Positions 51,012 through 60,055 of a DNA stretch of 64,000 nt are shown in pieces. This DNA comes from Actinosynnema pretiosum. Its GTDB lineage: Bacteria; Actinomycetota; Actinomycetes; Mycobacteriales; Pseudonocardiaceae. The translations under genes and the position numbers were made by a program. The stretch is from contig NZ_JAMTCF010000009.1 in assembly GCF_024171695.1 (NCBI RefSeq), forward strand, positions 124,001-188,000. The letters run 5' to 3'. Positions within the stretch are counted from its first letter, which is position 1; the number at the start of each line of letters is the position of its first letter. The notes beneath the pieces were generated by a model. The model saw nothing but the letters and a program-made list of their open reading frames with translations. It did not search any database and was not told the origin of the DNA.

Positions 51012-52013
51012 GTGATCACTGTCGAGAACCTCACCAAGTCCTTCCCCGGCGGCACCCGCGCCCTCGACGGCGTCAACCTCGAGGTCGCCGCGGGCACCGT
51101 CATCGGCGTCGTCGGCCCCTCCGGGGCGGGCAAGTCCACGCTCGCCCGCTGCGTCGCGCTCCTGGAGCGCCCCGACAGCGGCGCCATCCGCGTCGACGGC
51201 ACCGACCTCGTCTCGCTCGGCGGCACAGCGCTGCGGGCGGCCCGCAGGCAGATCGGCGTCGTCCCGCAGGGCGACTCGCTGCTGCGCCAGCGCACCGCCG
51301 CGGGCAACGTCGCGCTCCCGCTGGAGGCCGCGGGCGTCCCCGGCCCGCAGCGCCGCGCCCGCGTCGGCGAGCTGCTGGACCTGGTCGGCCTCACCGACAA
51401 GGCCGCCTCCTACCCCGACCAGCTCTCCGGCGGCCAGCGCCAGCGCGTCGCGGTCGCCCGCGCCCTCGCGGCCAGCCCGTCCGTGCTGCTGGCCGACGAG
51501 CCCACCTCCGCGCTCGACCCCGAGACCACCGGCTCCGTGCTGACCGTGCTCGACCGGGCGCGCGCCGAGCTGGGCGTCACCGTCCTGATCGTCACCCACG
51601 ACATGGGCGTCGTCCGGAAGATCTGCGACGACGTCGCGGTCCTGGAGGACGGCCGGGTCGTGGAGAACGGCAAGGTCCTCGACCTGGTGGCCGACGCGAG
51701 CAGCCGCACCGCGTCCTCGCTGCTGCCCTCGGTCACCCAGAACCCCGGAGCCGAGCACGGCTACGACCGCACCGCCGACGTCGTCCTCGTCGGCTTCGCC
51801 GCGGTCGGCGCCCTGCTCCCGGAGGTCACCGCCCGGTTCGGCGTCGAGCTGAACCTGCTGGGCGGCGGCATGACCCGGCTCGGTGAGACCCCGGTCGCGC
51901 GCTTCCGCGTCGGCCTCAACGGTGAGCGCGCCGACTCGGCGCTGGAGTGGATCTCCGAGGCGGGCGGCTCCGTGCGCCGCGCCGCCAAGGGACCTCAGGG
52001 AGTAGCTGCGTGA
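51012..52013 (+). CDS. metN: Methionine ABC transporter ATP-binding protein
   Basis: The product has 333 residues. Walker A VGPSGAGKST, signature LSGGQRQRV, Walker B VLLADEP and the H-loop VTHDMGV lie in the ABC domain (1-240). The C-terminal NIL domain (about 255-333) is the methionine-sensing regulatory module of MetN. The GTG at 51012 follows GGAGCG. The stop overlaps metI. Under the SAM riboswitch at 50706-50792, supporting methionine as substrate. Confidence 0.94.
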   Translation: MITVENLTKSFPGGTRALDGVNLEVAAGTVIGVVGPSGAGKSTLARCVALLERPDSGAIRVDGTDLVSLGGTALRAARRQIGVVPQGDSLLRQRTAAGNVALPLEAAGVPGPQRRARVGELLDLVGLTDKAASYPDQLSGGQRQRVAVARALAASPSVLLADEPTSALDPETTGSVLTVLDRARAELGVTVLIVTHDMGVVRKICDDVAVLEDGRVVENGKVLDLVADASSRTASSLLPSVTQNPGAEHGYDRTADVVLVGFAAVGALLPEVTARFGVELNLLGGGMTRLGETPVARFRVGLNGERADSALEWISEAGGSVRRAAKGPQGVAA

Positions 52014-52693
52014 GGAAGGCAACACCCTGGTCGACCGTGTTCGACTACCTCGTCACGGCAACGGGCGAGACGTTGTACATGGTGGCCGTGTCCACGCTGA
52101 TCGCCACCGTGCTCGGCGTGCCGGTCGGAGTCTGGTTGCAGCTCACCGCACCCGGCGGGCTGCACCCCCGGCCACTGCTCCACAAGGTCCTGGGCTTCGT
52201 GGTCGACCTCGGCCGCGCCATGCCGTTCCTGGTGCTGCTGGTCCTGCTGACCTCGCTGACCAGGACCCTGATCGGCCAGTCGATCGGCCCGACGGCGGCG
52301 ATCGTGCCGCTGTCGGTGGGCGCCATCCCGTTCGTGGCGCGGCTCGTGCAGAACGTGCTCTCCGAGGTGCACGTCACGATCGTGGAAGCGGCCGTGACCA
52401 CCGGGGCGAGCACCCTGCGGATCGTGCGCAGCGTCCTGCTGCGCGAGTCGCTGCCCGCGCTGGTCAACGCCATCGGCGTGACCGCGATCGCCCTGCTCGG
52501 GTACTCCGCCATGGCGGGCGTGCTCGGCGGCGGCGGGCTCGGCGACCTGGCCGTGCGCCTGGGCTACCAGCGCTTCGACGACCGGGTCCTGTGGTCCACG
52601 GTCGCGGTGCTCGCGGTGGTCGCCACGGTCATCCAGTTCGGCTTCAACCGCCTGGCCCGAGGTCTCGACCGCAGGCGCCACGCGTCCATCTGA
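52010..52693 (+). CDS. metI: Methionine ABC transporter permease
   Basis: The product has 227 residues, with five to six transmembrane helices. The EAA-type loop VEAAVTTGASTLRIVRSVLL and the C-terminal GVLGGGGLGDLAVRLGYQRF motif are characteristic of MetI. The GTG overlaps the metN stop. It forms the membrane dimer that MetN energises. Confidence 0.94.
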   Translation: MRKATPWSTVFDYLVTATGETLYMVAVSTLIATVLGVPVGVWLQLTAPGGLHPRPLLHKVLGFVVDLGRAMPFLVLLVLLTSLTRTLIGQSIGPTAAIVPLSVGAIPFVARLVQNVLSEVHVTIVEAAVTTGASTLRIVRSVLLRESLPALVNAIGVTAIALLGYSAMAGVLGGGGLGDLAVRLGYQRFDDRVLWSTVAVLAVVATVIQFGFNRLARGLDRRRHASI

Positions 52694-52755
52694 GTCAGGC
52701 TCAGGGCCTCCTCGAACCTCCCCACACCCGCACCACCACACCGAAGGAACACCCC

Positions 52756-53577
52756 ATGCGTATTCGTGCTGCCCTCCTCACGCTGCTGCTGGCCGCCTCG
52801 GCGACCGCCTGCGGCAGCGGGGACTCCGCCGGGGGCGGTGCGTCGGCCGACCCGAACGCCCCGCTGAAGGTCGGCGTCAGCCCCGTCCCGCACGCCGAGG
52901 TCCTGCGCCACGTCGCCGACAACCTCGCCTCGGCCAAGGGGCTGAAGATCGAGGTCGTGGAGTTCACCGACTACGTCCAGCCCAACACGGCCCTGGTCGA
53001 CGGCTCGCTGGACGCCAACTACTTCCAGACCGTGCCCTACCTGGACACCTTCAAGGCCTCCAGCGGCGCGACCCTGGAGTGGATCGCGGGCGTGCACATC
53101 GAGCCGCTGGGCGTCTACTCCGAGAAGCACGAGGCGCTCGCCGACCTGCCCGAGGGCGCCAAGGTCGCCGTCGCCAACGACGCCACCAACGAGACCCGCG
53201 GCCTCAAGCTGCTCCAGGCCAACGGCCTGATCAAGGTCAAGGCGGGCACCGAGGACACCGCGACCGTCCAGGACGTCGAGGACAACCCGAAGAAGCTGGA
53301 GTTCGTCACCCTGGAGGCGGCCCAGCTGCCCCGCTCGCTGGCCGACGTCGACGCCGCCGTGATCAACGGCAACTACGCCATCGACGCGGGCCTCAAGCCC
53401 GCCGACGACGCCCTGGTGCTGGAGAAGGCCGAGGGCAACCCGAACGCCAACGGCCTGGTCACCCGCGCCGAGCTCAAGGACGACAAGCGGATCAAGGACC
53501 TGGCCGAGCTGCTCCAGTCGCAGGACGTGAAGGACTACATCACCAAGACCTTCAACGGCGCCGTCCTGCCCGTCTGA
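52756..53577 (+). CDS. metQ: Methionine-binding lipoprotein (NlpA family)
   Basis: The product has 273 residues. The signal peptide ends in the lipobox ATAC with C19 lipidated. The mature protein has VGVSPVPHAEVL, FTDYVQPNTALVDGSLDANYFQ and IEPLGVYSEKH, canonical for MetQ. The ATG follows GAAGGA by 7 bases. It captures methionine outside the cell for MetNI. Third gene of the riboswitch-controlled operon. Confidence 0.94.
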   Translation: MRIRAALLTLLLAASATACGSGDSAGGGASADPNAPLKVGVSPVPHAEVLRHVADNLASAKGLKIEVVEFTDYVQPNTALVDGSLDANYFQTVPYLDTFKASSGATLEWIAGVHIEPLGVYSEKHEALADLPEGAKVAVANDATNETRGLKLLQANGLIKVKAGTEDTATVQDVEDNPKKLEFVTLEAAQLPRSLADVDAAVINGNYAIDAGLKPADDALVLEKAEGNPNANGLVTRAELKDDKRIKDLAELLQSQDVKDYITKTFNGAVLPV

Positions 53578-53595
53578 CGCGCGCTGAGCTGCACC

Positions 53596-53631
53596 GGAAC
53601 GCCCCTCGCCCGCACGGGTGAGGGGCGTTCC
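53596..53631 (+). terminator. Terminator of metNIQ
   Basis: GGAACGCCCCTC (53596-53607) pairs with GAGGGGCGTTCC (53620-53631), and CCCG/CGGG pairs inside it. It starts 18 bases after the metQ stop. Confidence 0.75.
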
Positions 53632-53668
53632 GCGCGCGGGGCGGCAGCGCGCACCCCCGTCGCGCCCG

Positions 53669-53674
53669 TAGGCT
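53669..53674 (+). promoter_or_regulatory. -10 element of a leaderless ispE transcript
   Basis: TAGGCT ends 6 bases before GTG 53681; there is no ribosome site. Confidence 0.5.
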
Positions 53675-53680
53675 TCACCT

Positions 53681-54646
53681 GTGCTCGCCGTAGTCCCACC
53701 ACCGGTCACCGTCCGCGTCCCGGCCAAGGTCAACCTGCACCTGGCCGTGGGCGACCTCCGCGACGACGGGTACCACGACCTCGTCACGATCTTCCAGGCG
53801 CTGTCGCTGACCGACGAGGTCACCGTCGGCGCCTCCGACGACCCAGGGGTCGAGGTGCGCGGGGAGGGGGCCGAGTCGGTGCCCACCGACCCGTCCAACC
53901 TCGCCTGGAAGGCCGTCCGGTTGCTGGCCGAGCACACCGGCCGCGACCCCGAGGACGTCAAGGTCAGGGTCAGCATCCGCAAGGCCATCCCGGTCGCGGG
54001 CGGCATGGCGGGCGGCTCCGCCGACGCCGCGGCCACCCTCGTCGCGCTGGCCGCGCTGTGGAAGCTCGACACCACCCGCGACGAGCTGGCCGAGCTGGCC
54101 GGGCGGATCGGCGCCGACGTGCCGTTCGCGCTCTACGGCGGCACCGCGCTCGGCACCGACCGGGGCGACCGGCTCGTGCCCGTGCTCGGCAAGCACCCGT
54201 TCCACTGGGTGCTGGCGTTCGACAAGCAGGGCCTGTCCACGCCCGAGGTGTTCCGCGAGCTGGACCGGCTGCGCGCCGAGGGCAACCCGCCGCGCGTCGG
54301 CGAGGCCGAGGCCGTCCTGGAGGGCCTGTCCTCCGGCGACCCGCGCCAGCTCGCGCTGCTGCTGGGCAACGACCTGCAGGCCGCCGCCGTGTCGCTGCGG
54401 CCGAACCTGCGGCGCACGCTGCGCGCCGGGGTCAACGCGGGGGCGCTGGCGGGCATGGTGTCCGGGTCCGGGCCGACCTGCGCGTTCCTGTGCGAGGACG
54501 GCGACACGGCGGTGCGGGTGGCGGCGGAGCTGGCGGGCGCGGGCGTGTGCCGCACGGTGCGCGTCGCCCAGGGGCCGGTGCCCGGCGCGCGGGTGGTCGG
54601 GGCCGAGGAGTCACCTCGCCCCACGCCGCCCGAGGTCCACGCTTAA
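53681..54646 (+). CDS. ispE: 4-diphosphocytidyl-2-C-methyl-D-erythritol kinase
   Basis: The product has 321 residues, a GHMP kinase of the MEP isoprenoid pathway. Motif 1 is [12 protein letters not shown], the ATP loop is [17 protein letters not shown], and motif 3 is [12 protein letters not shown]. Length is typical (about 310). The GTG at 53681 fits the leaderless spacing. The ABC-F gene follows after 18 bases. Confidence 0.95.
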   Translation: MLAVVPPPVTVRVPAKVNLHLAVGDLRDDGYHDLVTIFQALSLTDEVTVGASDDPGVEVRGEGAESVPTDPSNLAWKAVRLLAEHTGRDPEDVKVRVSIRKAIPVAGGMAGGSADAAATLVALAALWKLDTTRDELAELAGRIGADVPFALYGGTALGTDRGDRLVPVLGKHPFHWVLAFDKQGLSTPEVFRELDRLRAEGNPPRVGEAEAVLEGLSSGDPRQLALLLGNDLQAAAVSLRPNLRRTLRAGVNAGALAGMVSGSGPTCAFLCEDGDTAVRVAAELAGAGVCRTVRVAQGPVPGARVVGAEESPRPTPPEVHA

Positions 54647-54664
54647 CTACTTAAAGGTGAGTTG

Positions 54665-56437
54665 ATGGCCAACTTGGTCAACTTGGAGAACGTCTCCAAG
54701 TCGTTCGGTGTGCGTCCGCTGCTCGACGGGGTGTCCCTGGGCGTGGGCGAGGGGGACCGGATCGGCGTCGTCGGCCTCAACGGCGGCGGCAAGACCACCC
54801 TGCTGGAGGTGCTGGCGGGCGTCGCCGAGCCCGACGACGGGCGGGTCAGCCAGAACCGGGGGCTGCGGATGGCCGTGGTCACCCAGCGCACCACGCTCGC
54901 CGAGGGCTCGACCGTGCGCGACGCCGTGATCGCGCCGCTGAACTTCGCCGCCGAGCACGAGTGGGCCGCCGACGCGCGCGTGCGGTCCGTGCTCGACGGG
55001 CTCGGCATCACCGCGCTGGGGCTGGACTCGCCGGTCGGCACCATGTCCGGCGGCGAGCGGCGCCGGGTGGCGCTGGCGGCGGCGCTCGTGCAGGAGCTGG
55101 ACCTGGTGGTGCTCGACGAGCCCACCAACCACCTGGACGTCGAGGGCGTGCGCTGGCTCGCCGAGCACCTGCTGGCCCGGCGCACGGCGCTCGTCGTGGT
55201 GACCCACGACCGGTGGTTCCTGGACACGGTCTGCTCCCGCACCTGGGAGGTCGTCGGCGGGCGCGTCGAGCAGTACGAGGGCGGGTACGCGGACTGGGTG
55301 TACGCGCGCGCCGAGCGCGGCAGGCTCGCCGACGCGGCCGAGGAGAAGCGCCGCAACCTGGCCCGCAAGGAGCTCGCCTGGTTGCGCCGGGGCGCCCCGG
55401 CCCGCACGTCCAAGCCCCGCTACCGCATCGAGGCCGCCGAGGCCCTGATCTCGGACGTGCCAGCGCCGCGCGACGTGGTGGAGCTGATGGCGTTCGCCAA
55501 GCGGCGGCTGGGTCGCACGGTCGTGGAGCTGGAGGACGTGACCCTCACCGTCGGTGAGCGGACGCTGGTGCGCGACCTGACCTGGCGCGTGGGCCCCGGC
55601 GACCGGATCGGCATCGTCGGCGTCAACGGGTCCGGGAAGACCACGCTGCTGCGGGCGCTCGCCGGTGAGCGGGAGCTGGACGGCGGGAAGCGGATCGAGG
55701 GGCAGACGGTCAAGCTCGCGCACCTGAGCCAGGAGCTGCACGACCTGGACGGGTCGATGCGGGTGCTGGAGGCCGTGGAGGAGGTGGCGCGGCGGATCGT
55801 GCTGGGGAAGATGGAGCTGTCCGCGTCCCAGCTGGCCGAGCGGTTCGGGTTCTCCTCGCAGCGGCAGTGGACCCCGGTCGCCGACCTGTCGGGCGGCGAG
55901 CGGCGGCGGTTGCAGCTCGCGCGGCTGCTGATGGGCGAGCCGAACGTGCTGCTGCTCGACGAGCCGACCAACGACCTGGACATCGACACCCTCCAGCAGC
56001 TGGAGGACCTGCTCGACTCGTGGCCGGGCACGCTGGTGGTGATCTCGCACGACCGGTACCTGGTGGAGCGGGTGTGCGACAAGGTCGTGGCGCTGTTCGG
56101 CGACGGCGGGCTGACCGACCTGGTCGGGGGGATCGAGGAGTACCTCCAGCGGCGCGACCGGCAGAGCGCGGCGGCGGCGGCCCCAGGGCCCGCGGCGGCG
56201 ACGGTGAAGGCGCCGTCGTCGGCGGCGGACCAGCGGGCGGCGCGCAAGGAGCTGTCGCGGCTGGAGCGGAGGCTGGAGGCGCTGCAGAAGAAGGAGGCCG
56301 GGCTGCACGCGTCCCTGGCCGAGGCGGCGACGGACCCGGAGCGGCTGATGGCGCTGGGGGCTGAGCTGAAGGCCGTGCTGGCGGAGGCGGCGGAGGTCGA
56401 GGAGCAGTGGATGGAGGCGGCTGAGGCCGCCGAGTAG
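54665..56437 (+). CDS. ABC-F family ATPase
   Basis: The product has 590 residues with two ABC domains in one chain and no membrane segment. Walker A: GLNGGGKTT (domain 1) and GVNGSGKTT (domain 2). Signatures MSGGERRRVAL and LSGGERRRLQL, with DEPTNHLD and DEPTNDLD Walker B motifs. The interdomain linker (about 240-300) and a C-terminal coiled coil (about 530-590, KELSRLERRLEALQKKEA) are typical of Uup-type ABC-F proteins. It acts on the ribosome or in translation-related repair; resistance is not implied. ATG 54665 follows AAAGGTGAG; TTG 54662 is an alternative. Confidence 0.92.
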   Translation: MANLVNLENVSKSFGVRPLLDGVSLGVGEGDRIGVVGLNGGGKTTLLEVLAGVAEPDDGRVSQNRGLRMAVVTQRTTLAEGSTVRDAVIAPLNFAAEHEWAADARVRSVLDGLGITALGLDSPVGTMSGGERRRVALAAALVQELDLVVLDEPTNHLDVEGVRWLAEHLLARRTALVVVTHDRWFLDTVCSRTWEVVGGRVEQYEGGYADWVYARAERGRLADAAEEKRRNLARKELAWLRRGAPARTSKPRYRIEAAEALISDVPAPRDVVELMAFAKRRLGRTVVELEDVTLTVGERTLVRDLTWRVGPGDRIGIVGVNGSGKTTLLRALAGERELDGGKRIEGQTVKLAHLSQELHDLDGSMRVLEAVEEVARRIVLGKMELSASQLAERFGFSSQRQWTPVADLSGGERRRLQLARLLMGEPNVLLLDEPTNDLDIDTLQQLEDLLDSWPGTLVVISHDRYLVERVCDKVVALFGDGGLTDLVGGIEEYLQRRDRQSAAAAAPGPAAATVKAPSSAADQRAARKELSRLERRLEALQKKEAGLHASLAEAATDPERLMALGAELKAVLAEAAEVEEQWMEAAEAAE

Positions 56438-56451
56438 GACGAGGTGGAGGT

Positions 56452-56485
56452 GGGGGCGTGCGCTTCGGTGCACGCCCCTTTTTTT
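56452..56485 (+). terminator. Rho-independent terminator of the ABC-F gene
   Basis: GGGGCGTGC (56453-56461) pairs with GCACGCCCC (56470-56478) and is followed by seven T. It lies 15 bases after the stop. Confidence 0.9.
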
Positions 56486-56486
56486 C

Positions 56487-56589
56487 GCAGCGTTTGTTGC
56501 GGGGAAGTGCAGCGTTTGTCACTCTTGGGGGTGACAAACGCTGTTAGAGGGGGCGACAAACGCTGTTGAGTCGGGCGACAATCGCTGTG
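56487..56589 (+). promoter_or_regulatory. Operator/promoter of the AbiE-type locus: five repeats in strict 22-base phase
   Basis: Copies of the core GACAAACGCTG begin every 22 bases: 56487 and 56509 (inverted, GCAGCGTTTGT), then 56531, 56553 and 56575 (direct). Copies two and three form an 11-base perfect palindrome pair. The last copy reads GACAATCGCTG. Its GACAAT (56577-56582) sits 6 bases before GTG 56589 and probably serves as the -10 element. Autorepression by the downstream antitoxin is the natural reading. Confidence 0.65.
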
Positions 56590-57323
56590 TGGAGATGACC
56601 GAGGCGCTGAGGGTGCTGTCCGGGCTGACCGCTGATCAGTGGGGCCTGGTGACCACGACGCAGGCCAACGCGATCGGGGTCGGAAACGCGACCCTGAACC
56701 GCATGGTCGCCGCCAACCTGCTCGACCGCGTCACCAGAGGCGTGTATTCGGTGACCACCGCCGTCCCGGACCCGTTGTGGCGGCACAAGGCGGCGTGGTT
56801 GTTGCTCGAACCGGCCGCGCCCGCCTGGAAGCGCGAGCCGCTGGGGCGGAACGGCGGGGTGGTCTCGCACGTCAGCGCGACAGTGGTCCTGGGGCTGGGC
56901 GACCTGGGAGAGGAGCACGTCGAGCTGTCGGTGCCGCGCAGGCGCACCACCCGCAACCCCGGCGTGCGCTTCCGGATCCGCGAGTTGGCGCCGCACGAGG
57001 TGACCGAGGTCGGCGGGCTTCCCGTGACCGGGGTGGAGCGCACCGTGGCGGATCTGCTCGACGACGGGGTGGACGGCGGGCACGTGGCTGACGTCGCCGC
57101 GCAGGCCTTGCGGCGCGGGATGGCCGATCGGGACGGGCTGGCGCGGTCGTTGGGCGGGCGCGCCAGGTCGTTGGGTGCGCGAGGCCAGGGGCACGACGCC
57201 GAACTCGCCGCTCTGGACCTGTTGCTGGCGCAGGCGACGATCCGTCCTGATGTGGAAGTAACACCCGAAATGATGAATGTTCTGTTCAAGTCGTTCAGGC
57301 TTCACCGCTCTGCACCAGGCTGA
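56589..57323 (+). CDS. AbiEi-family antitoxin/regulator
   Basis: The product has 244 residues from GTG 56589; ATG 56595 is an alternative. An N-terminal winged helix (about 8-60: GLVTTTQANAIGVGNATLNRMVAANLLDRV in outline) with RGVYSV is the AbiEi DNA-binding domain. The C-terminal part (HVSATVVLGLGDL, VTGVERTVADLLDDG) is the AbiEi-4/antitoxin domain. AbiEi proteins bind repeats in their own promoter and neutralise the AbiEii nucleotidyltransferase. The phased repeats upstream fit this. The toxin gene downstream is damaged, so this may now be an orphan regulator. Confidence 0.82.
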   Translation: MEMTEALRVLSGLTADQWGLVTTTQANAIGVGNATLNRMVAANLLDRVTRGVYSVTTAVPDPLWRHKAAWLLLEPAAPAWKREPLGRNGGVVSHVSATVVLGLGDLGEEHVELSVPRRRTTRNPGVRFRIRELAPHEVTEVGGLPVTGVERTVADLLDDGVDGGHVADVAAQALRRGMADRDGLARSLGGRARSLGARGQGHDAELAALDLLLAQATIRPDVEVTPEMMNVLFKSFRLHRSAPG

Positions 57324-57349
57324 CCCCTCGCAGAGGGGAGGTGGAAGGC

Positions 57350-58034
57350 GTGGTCGAACCATCGCGGGGCGGGAACCACTGCCCCGTCAGTACCGCCAGC
57401 GGTTGAACAGCAAAGCCCAGAAAGCGGGCAGACTGATGAGGCCCCCGGCGATGAAGTGCTGCACCGCTTCTACCTTGCACGGCTGCTGGCGCGCGTGTTC
57501 CACCACGATCCCGACAGCTGGGTCCTCAAAGGCGGGCAGGCCCTGCTGGTCCGCTACTCGGACGCCAGGCACTCCCGCGACGTCGACCTGATGCGCCCTG
57601 CGGTGGTGGACGTCGACGCCGCCATCGCACAGCTGATCGCCGCTGTGGGGCAGGACCTCGGGGACCTGCTGGTCTTCCGGCACCGGGACACCGCTCGCGC
57701 CACCGGAGACGGCTGCGTCACCACCGTGCGCTTCGACCTCCGGGTGGGCAACACGCCGTTGACCACGATCAGCGTCGACGTGGTCTTCGACCGGGCTCCT
57801 GTCGGCGCCCACACCATCAGGAGGCTTGACACCATCATCGACCTGTCCGGCATGGAGGACGTGCCGGGGCTGGCCATCTGTCCCGAGGTCCGGCTCTACC
57901 CGCTCCAGGACCACCTCGCGGACAAGATCTGCGCCATGGTCGAGCAGCGCGTTGCGGCGTTCGTGGACCTGCTCCTCGGCCGGACAGCACCCGGCCGCCG
58001 GTGCCCCGTCCAGCACGGCTGGCAGTCGAACTGA
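57350..58034 (+). pseudogene. Decayed AbiEii-type nucleotidyltransferase toxin gene
   Basis: A ribosome site and GTG (57350) open a frame reading MVEPSRGGN that stops at 57406. The homologous N-terminus continues in a second frame (PRQYRQRLNSKAQKAGR, about 57386-57434), and the rest in a third (TDEAPGDEVLHRFYLAR onward, 57456-58034). The nucleotidyltransferase signature LKGGQALLVRYS and the metal pair DVDLMRP are present, as is LYPLQDHLADKICAM. After that the usual C-terminal 90 to 100 residues are replaced by an unrelated tail. Two frame changes plus the truncation make an inactive toxin likely. Confidence 0.65.
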
Positions 58035-58086
58035 CGCGGCGACCACCGGGCCCGCCGCGCTGCGAGCCCGGTCCTGCGGCGCGGCC

Positions 58087-59952
58087 CTACTTGCCCTTGC
58101 GCTTCAGCTCGGCCACCAGCATCGGCATCAGCTCGTCGACGAAGGCGCAGTCGTAGCCCTGGCCCGCCGTCATCGCCAGGGCGAAGCGGGTCTTCTCGAC
58201 CTCCTCCGCGGACGCGCCCAGCATCCCGTCCAGCGCGATGCCGACCTCCTCCAGCACCCGGTCCACCTGCGTGGTCCGGTAGCCGCGCTGGCCGGGGGAC
58301 GCGTCGGGGATGCGGATCGCCCTCAGCTGCTTCCACGACGTCACCACCGGCGGGCCCGCCGGTGGGGGCGGGGTCTGCGAGAGCTGCTTCTCCACCCTCG
58401 CCAGGAAGGCGTCGACCTCGGTCTCGTCGTAGCCCCTGCGGCCGATCATCGGGCGGCTGAACTGGATCTCGCGGACGTCCGACGCGGTCAGGTCGTCCTG
58501 GCCGAGGAGGGTGTTCTCGATGCGGTCCAGGAACTTGTCCACCTGGGACTCCTGGTAGCCGCGCCTGCCCCTCGTCGGCTTGCCGAACGCGGCGGTGCGG
58601 ACGTCGCGCGCGGTCAGCGGGGCGTCCCTGGCGTCCTGCTGCTCCTCGTCCGGCTCGTCCTGCGGGGCGTCCCGGCGCGAGTGGGTCGGGCGCAGGGACG
58701 TGGAGGACGCCGTCGCCGGGGACTCCGGGCGCTCCTCGGTGAACGCGGACGAGCGCACCGGTGGGAAACCGGCGGATGAGGCCCCGACCGGAGGAAATCC
58801 GGCCGAGGACGCGTCCACCGGTGGGAAACCGGCCGAGGAGGCGCCGGCCGGGGGGAAGCCCGCCGACGACGCCTTGACGGGTGGGAAACCGGCCGACGAC
58901 GCGCCTGCGGGTGGGAAGCCCGCCGACGACGAACCGGCCGGGGGGAACGGGGACGAGCCCACGGTCGGGATGGCCGCCGTGGGGGCGTCGTGCACGGGGG
59001 TGAAGATCGACTGGGCGGACGGCTTCGCGGGTGGGAAGACCGGGGGTGGCGGCTTGACCGGGGGGAAACCGGCCGAGGACGCGTTCACGGGCGGGAAGCC
59101 CGCCGACGAGGCGTTGACCGGGGGAAAACCGGCCGACGACGCGTTCACGGGCGGGAAGCCCGCGGACGAGGCGTTGACCGGCGGGAAACCGGCCGAGGAC
59201 GCCCCCACCGGCGGGAAGCCCGCCGACGACGCCCCCGCGGGCGGGAAGCCCGCCGGGCGCTGGGTCGGGCCCGGCTGCTGCGGCCTCAGGTGCGGCTGGC
59301 CGCCGCGCGCCGGACCGCGCTCCAGGGTCAGCACGACCATGTCGAGGAACGTGTCCACGTCGTCCTCGTCGTACCCGATCTCCCCCGGCCCCACGTACGT
59401 GAAGTCCGCGTCCTGCACCTCGCGCGCCGTCAGCGAGTCCACCCCGGCCAGGGTCAGCTCGATCCGCTGGAGGAACGCGTCGACCTCGTCCTCCAGGTAC
59501 CCCCGGTTCCCCGACCTCGGCTTGTGGAAGCGCACCGCGCGCACGTCCTGCGGGGACAGCGCGGGCGGCGTCGTCGCCGGTCTCATGCTCGTGGACGTCG
59601 CGTGCGCGCCCTGCGCGGGCGCCATCGCCTGACCGCGCTGCGGGGTCGACCGCAGCGTCTCGGCCACCAGCTCCAGGAACGCGTCCACCTCCGCCCCGTG
59701 GTAGCCCGGCCGCGCCGGTCGGAACCGCATGGTCCTGACCTGCTGCTCGGTCACCTCGTCCCGGCCGAGCAGGGTCTGCTCGATCCGGTCGAGGAAGTTG
59801 TCCACCTGCGCCTCGTCGTAGCCCGGTTGACCGGGCGGCGGGCGGTGGAAGGTGACCTGACCCAGGTCCCGCGCCGTCAGCAGCGGAGCCGGGTGTGCCG
59901 GTCTGTGCTGCTGGCGCGCGCCGTGTGGCACGTCGTACCCGGCCCGATCCAC
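58087..59952 (-). CDS. Multi-repeat DivI1A-domain protein with a Phe/Pro-rich repetitive linker
   Basis: The product has 621 residues from GTG 59952, 5 bases after AAGGAGG. Eight DivI1A/DivIVA-like repeats of about 40 residues (pattern LTARDV-x-F-x-GYDE-x-EVDAFLDRIE) occur as four at about 20-235 and four at about 430-615. Between them is a linker with 13 copies of a 10-residue unit around SAGFPPVNAS in two blocks. No membrane segment. DivIVA domains bind curved membrane and organise polar growth, so a scaffold role is plausible, but here the domains are short tandem modules rather than one coiled coil. Divergent from the acyl-AMP ligase. Confidence 0.8.
   Translation of the reverse strand: MDRAGYDVPHGARQQHRPAHPAPLLTARDLGQVTFHRPPPGQPGYDEAQVDNFLDRIEQTLLGRDEVTEQQVRTMRFRPARPGYHGAEVDAFLELVAETLRSTPQRGQAMAPAQGAHATSTSMRPATTPPALSPQDVRAVRFHKPRSGNRGYLEDEVDAFLQRIELTLAGVDSLTAREVQDADFTYVGPGEIGYDEDDVDTFLDMVVLTLERGPARGGQPHLRPQQPGPTQRPAGFPPAGASSAGFPPVGASSAGFPPVNASSAGFPPVNASSAGFPPVNASSAGFPPVNASSAGFPPVKPPPPVFPPAKPSAQSIFTPVHDAPTAAIPTVGSSPFPPAGSSSAGFPPAGASSAGFPPVKASSAGFPPAGASSAGFPPVDASSAGFPPVGASSAGFPPVRSSAFTEERPESPATASSTSLRPTHSRRDAPQDEPDEEQQDARDAPLTARDVRTAAFGKPTRGRRGYQESQVDKFLDRIENTLLGQDDLTASDVREIQFSRPMIGRRGYDETEVDAFLARVEKQLSQTPPPPAGPPVVTSWKQLRAIRIPDASPGQRGYRTTQVDRVLEEVGIALDGMLGASAEEVEKTRFALAMTAGQGYDCAFVDELMPMLVAELKRKGK
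58756..59250 (-). repeat. 30-base tandem repeats inside the DivI1A gene
   Basis: Two blocks (about 58756-58940 and 59060-59250) of 30-base units built on GGGAAACCGGCCGACGACGC encode SAGFPPVxAS. Units differ mainly at the codon after Val (Asn, Gly, Asp, Lys) and are otherwise nearly identical, indicating recent expansion. Confidence 0.85.
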
Positions 59953-60042
59953 CTGAACCTCCTTCACGATCCGTTCCGGGGAGTATCGCGTTACCCAGGG
60001 CGAATTGTTTCGCCCTAACGGATTAATACCAGTGTGTCGCTC

Positions 60043-60048
60043 TACGCT
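60043..60048 (+). promoter_or_regulatory. -10 element of a leaderless acyl-AMP ligase transcript
   Basis: TACGCT ends 7 bases before ATG 60056; no ribosome site. Confidence 0.45.
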
Positions 60049-60055
60049 GACGAGC

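Noticed and set aside
58756..59250. CRISPR-like array of 30-base repeats
   Set aside because: Repeats are contiguous without unique spacers, keep one reading frame and encode SAGFPPVxAS inside a gene.
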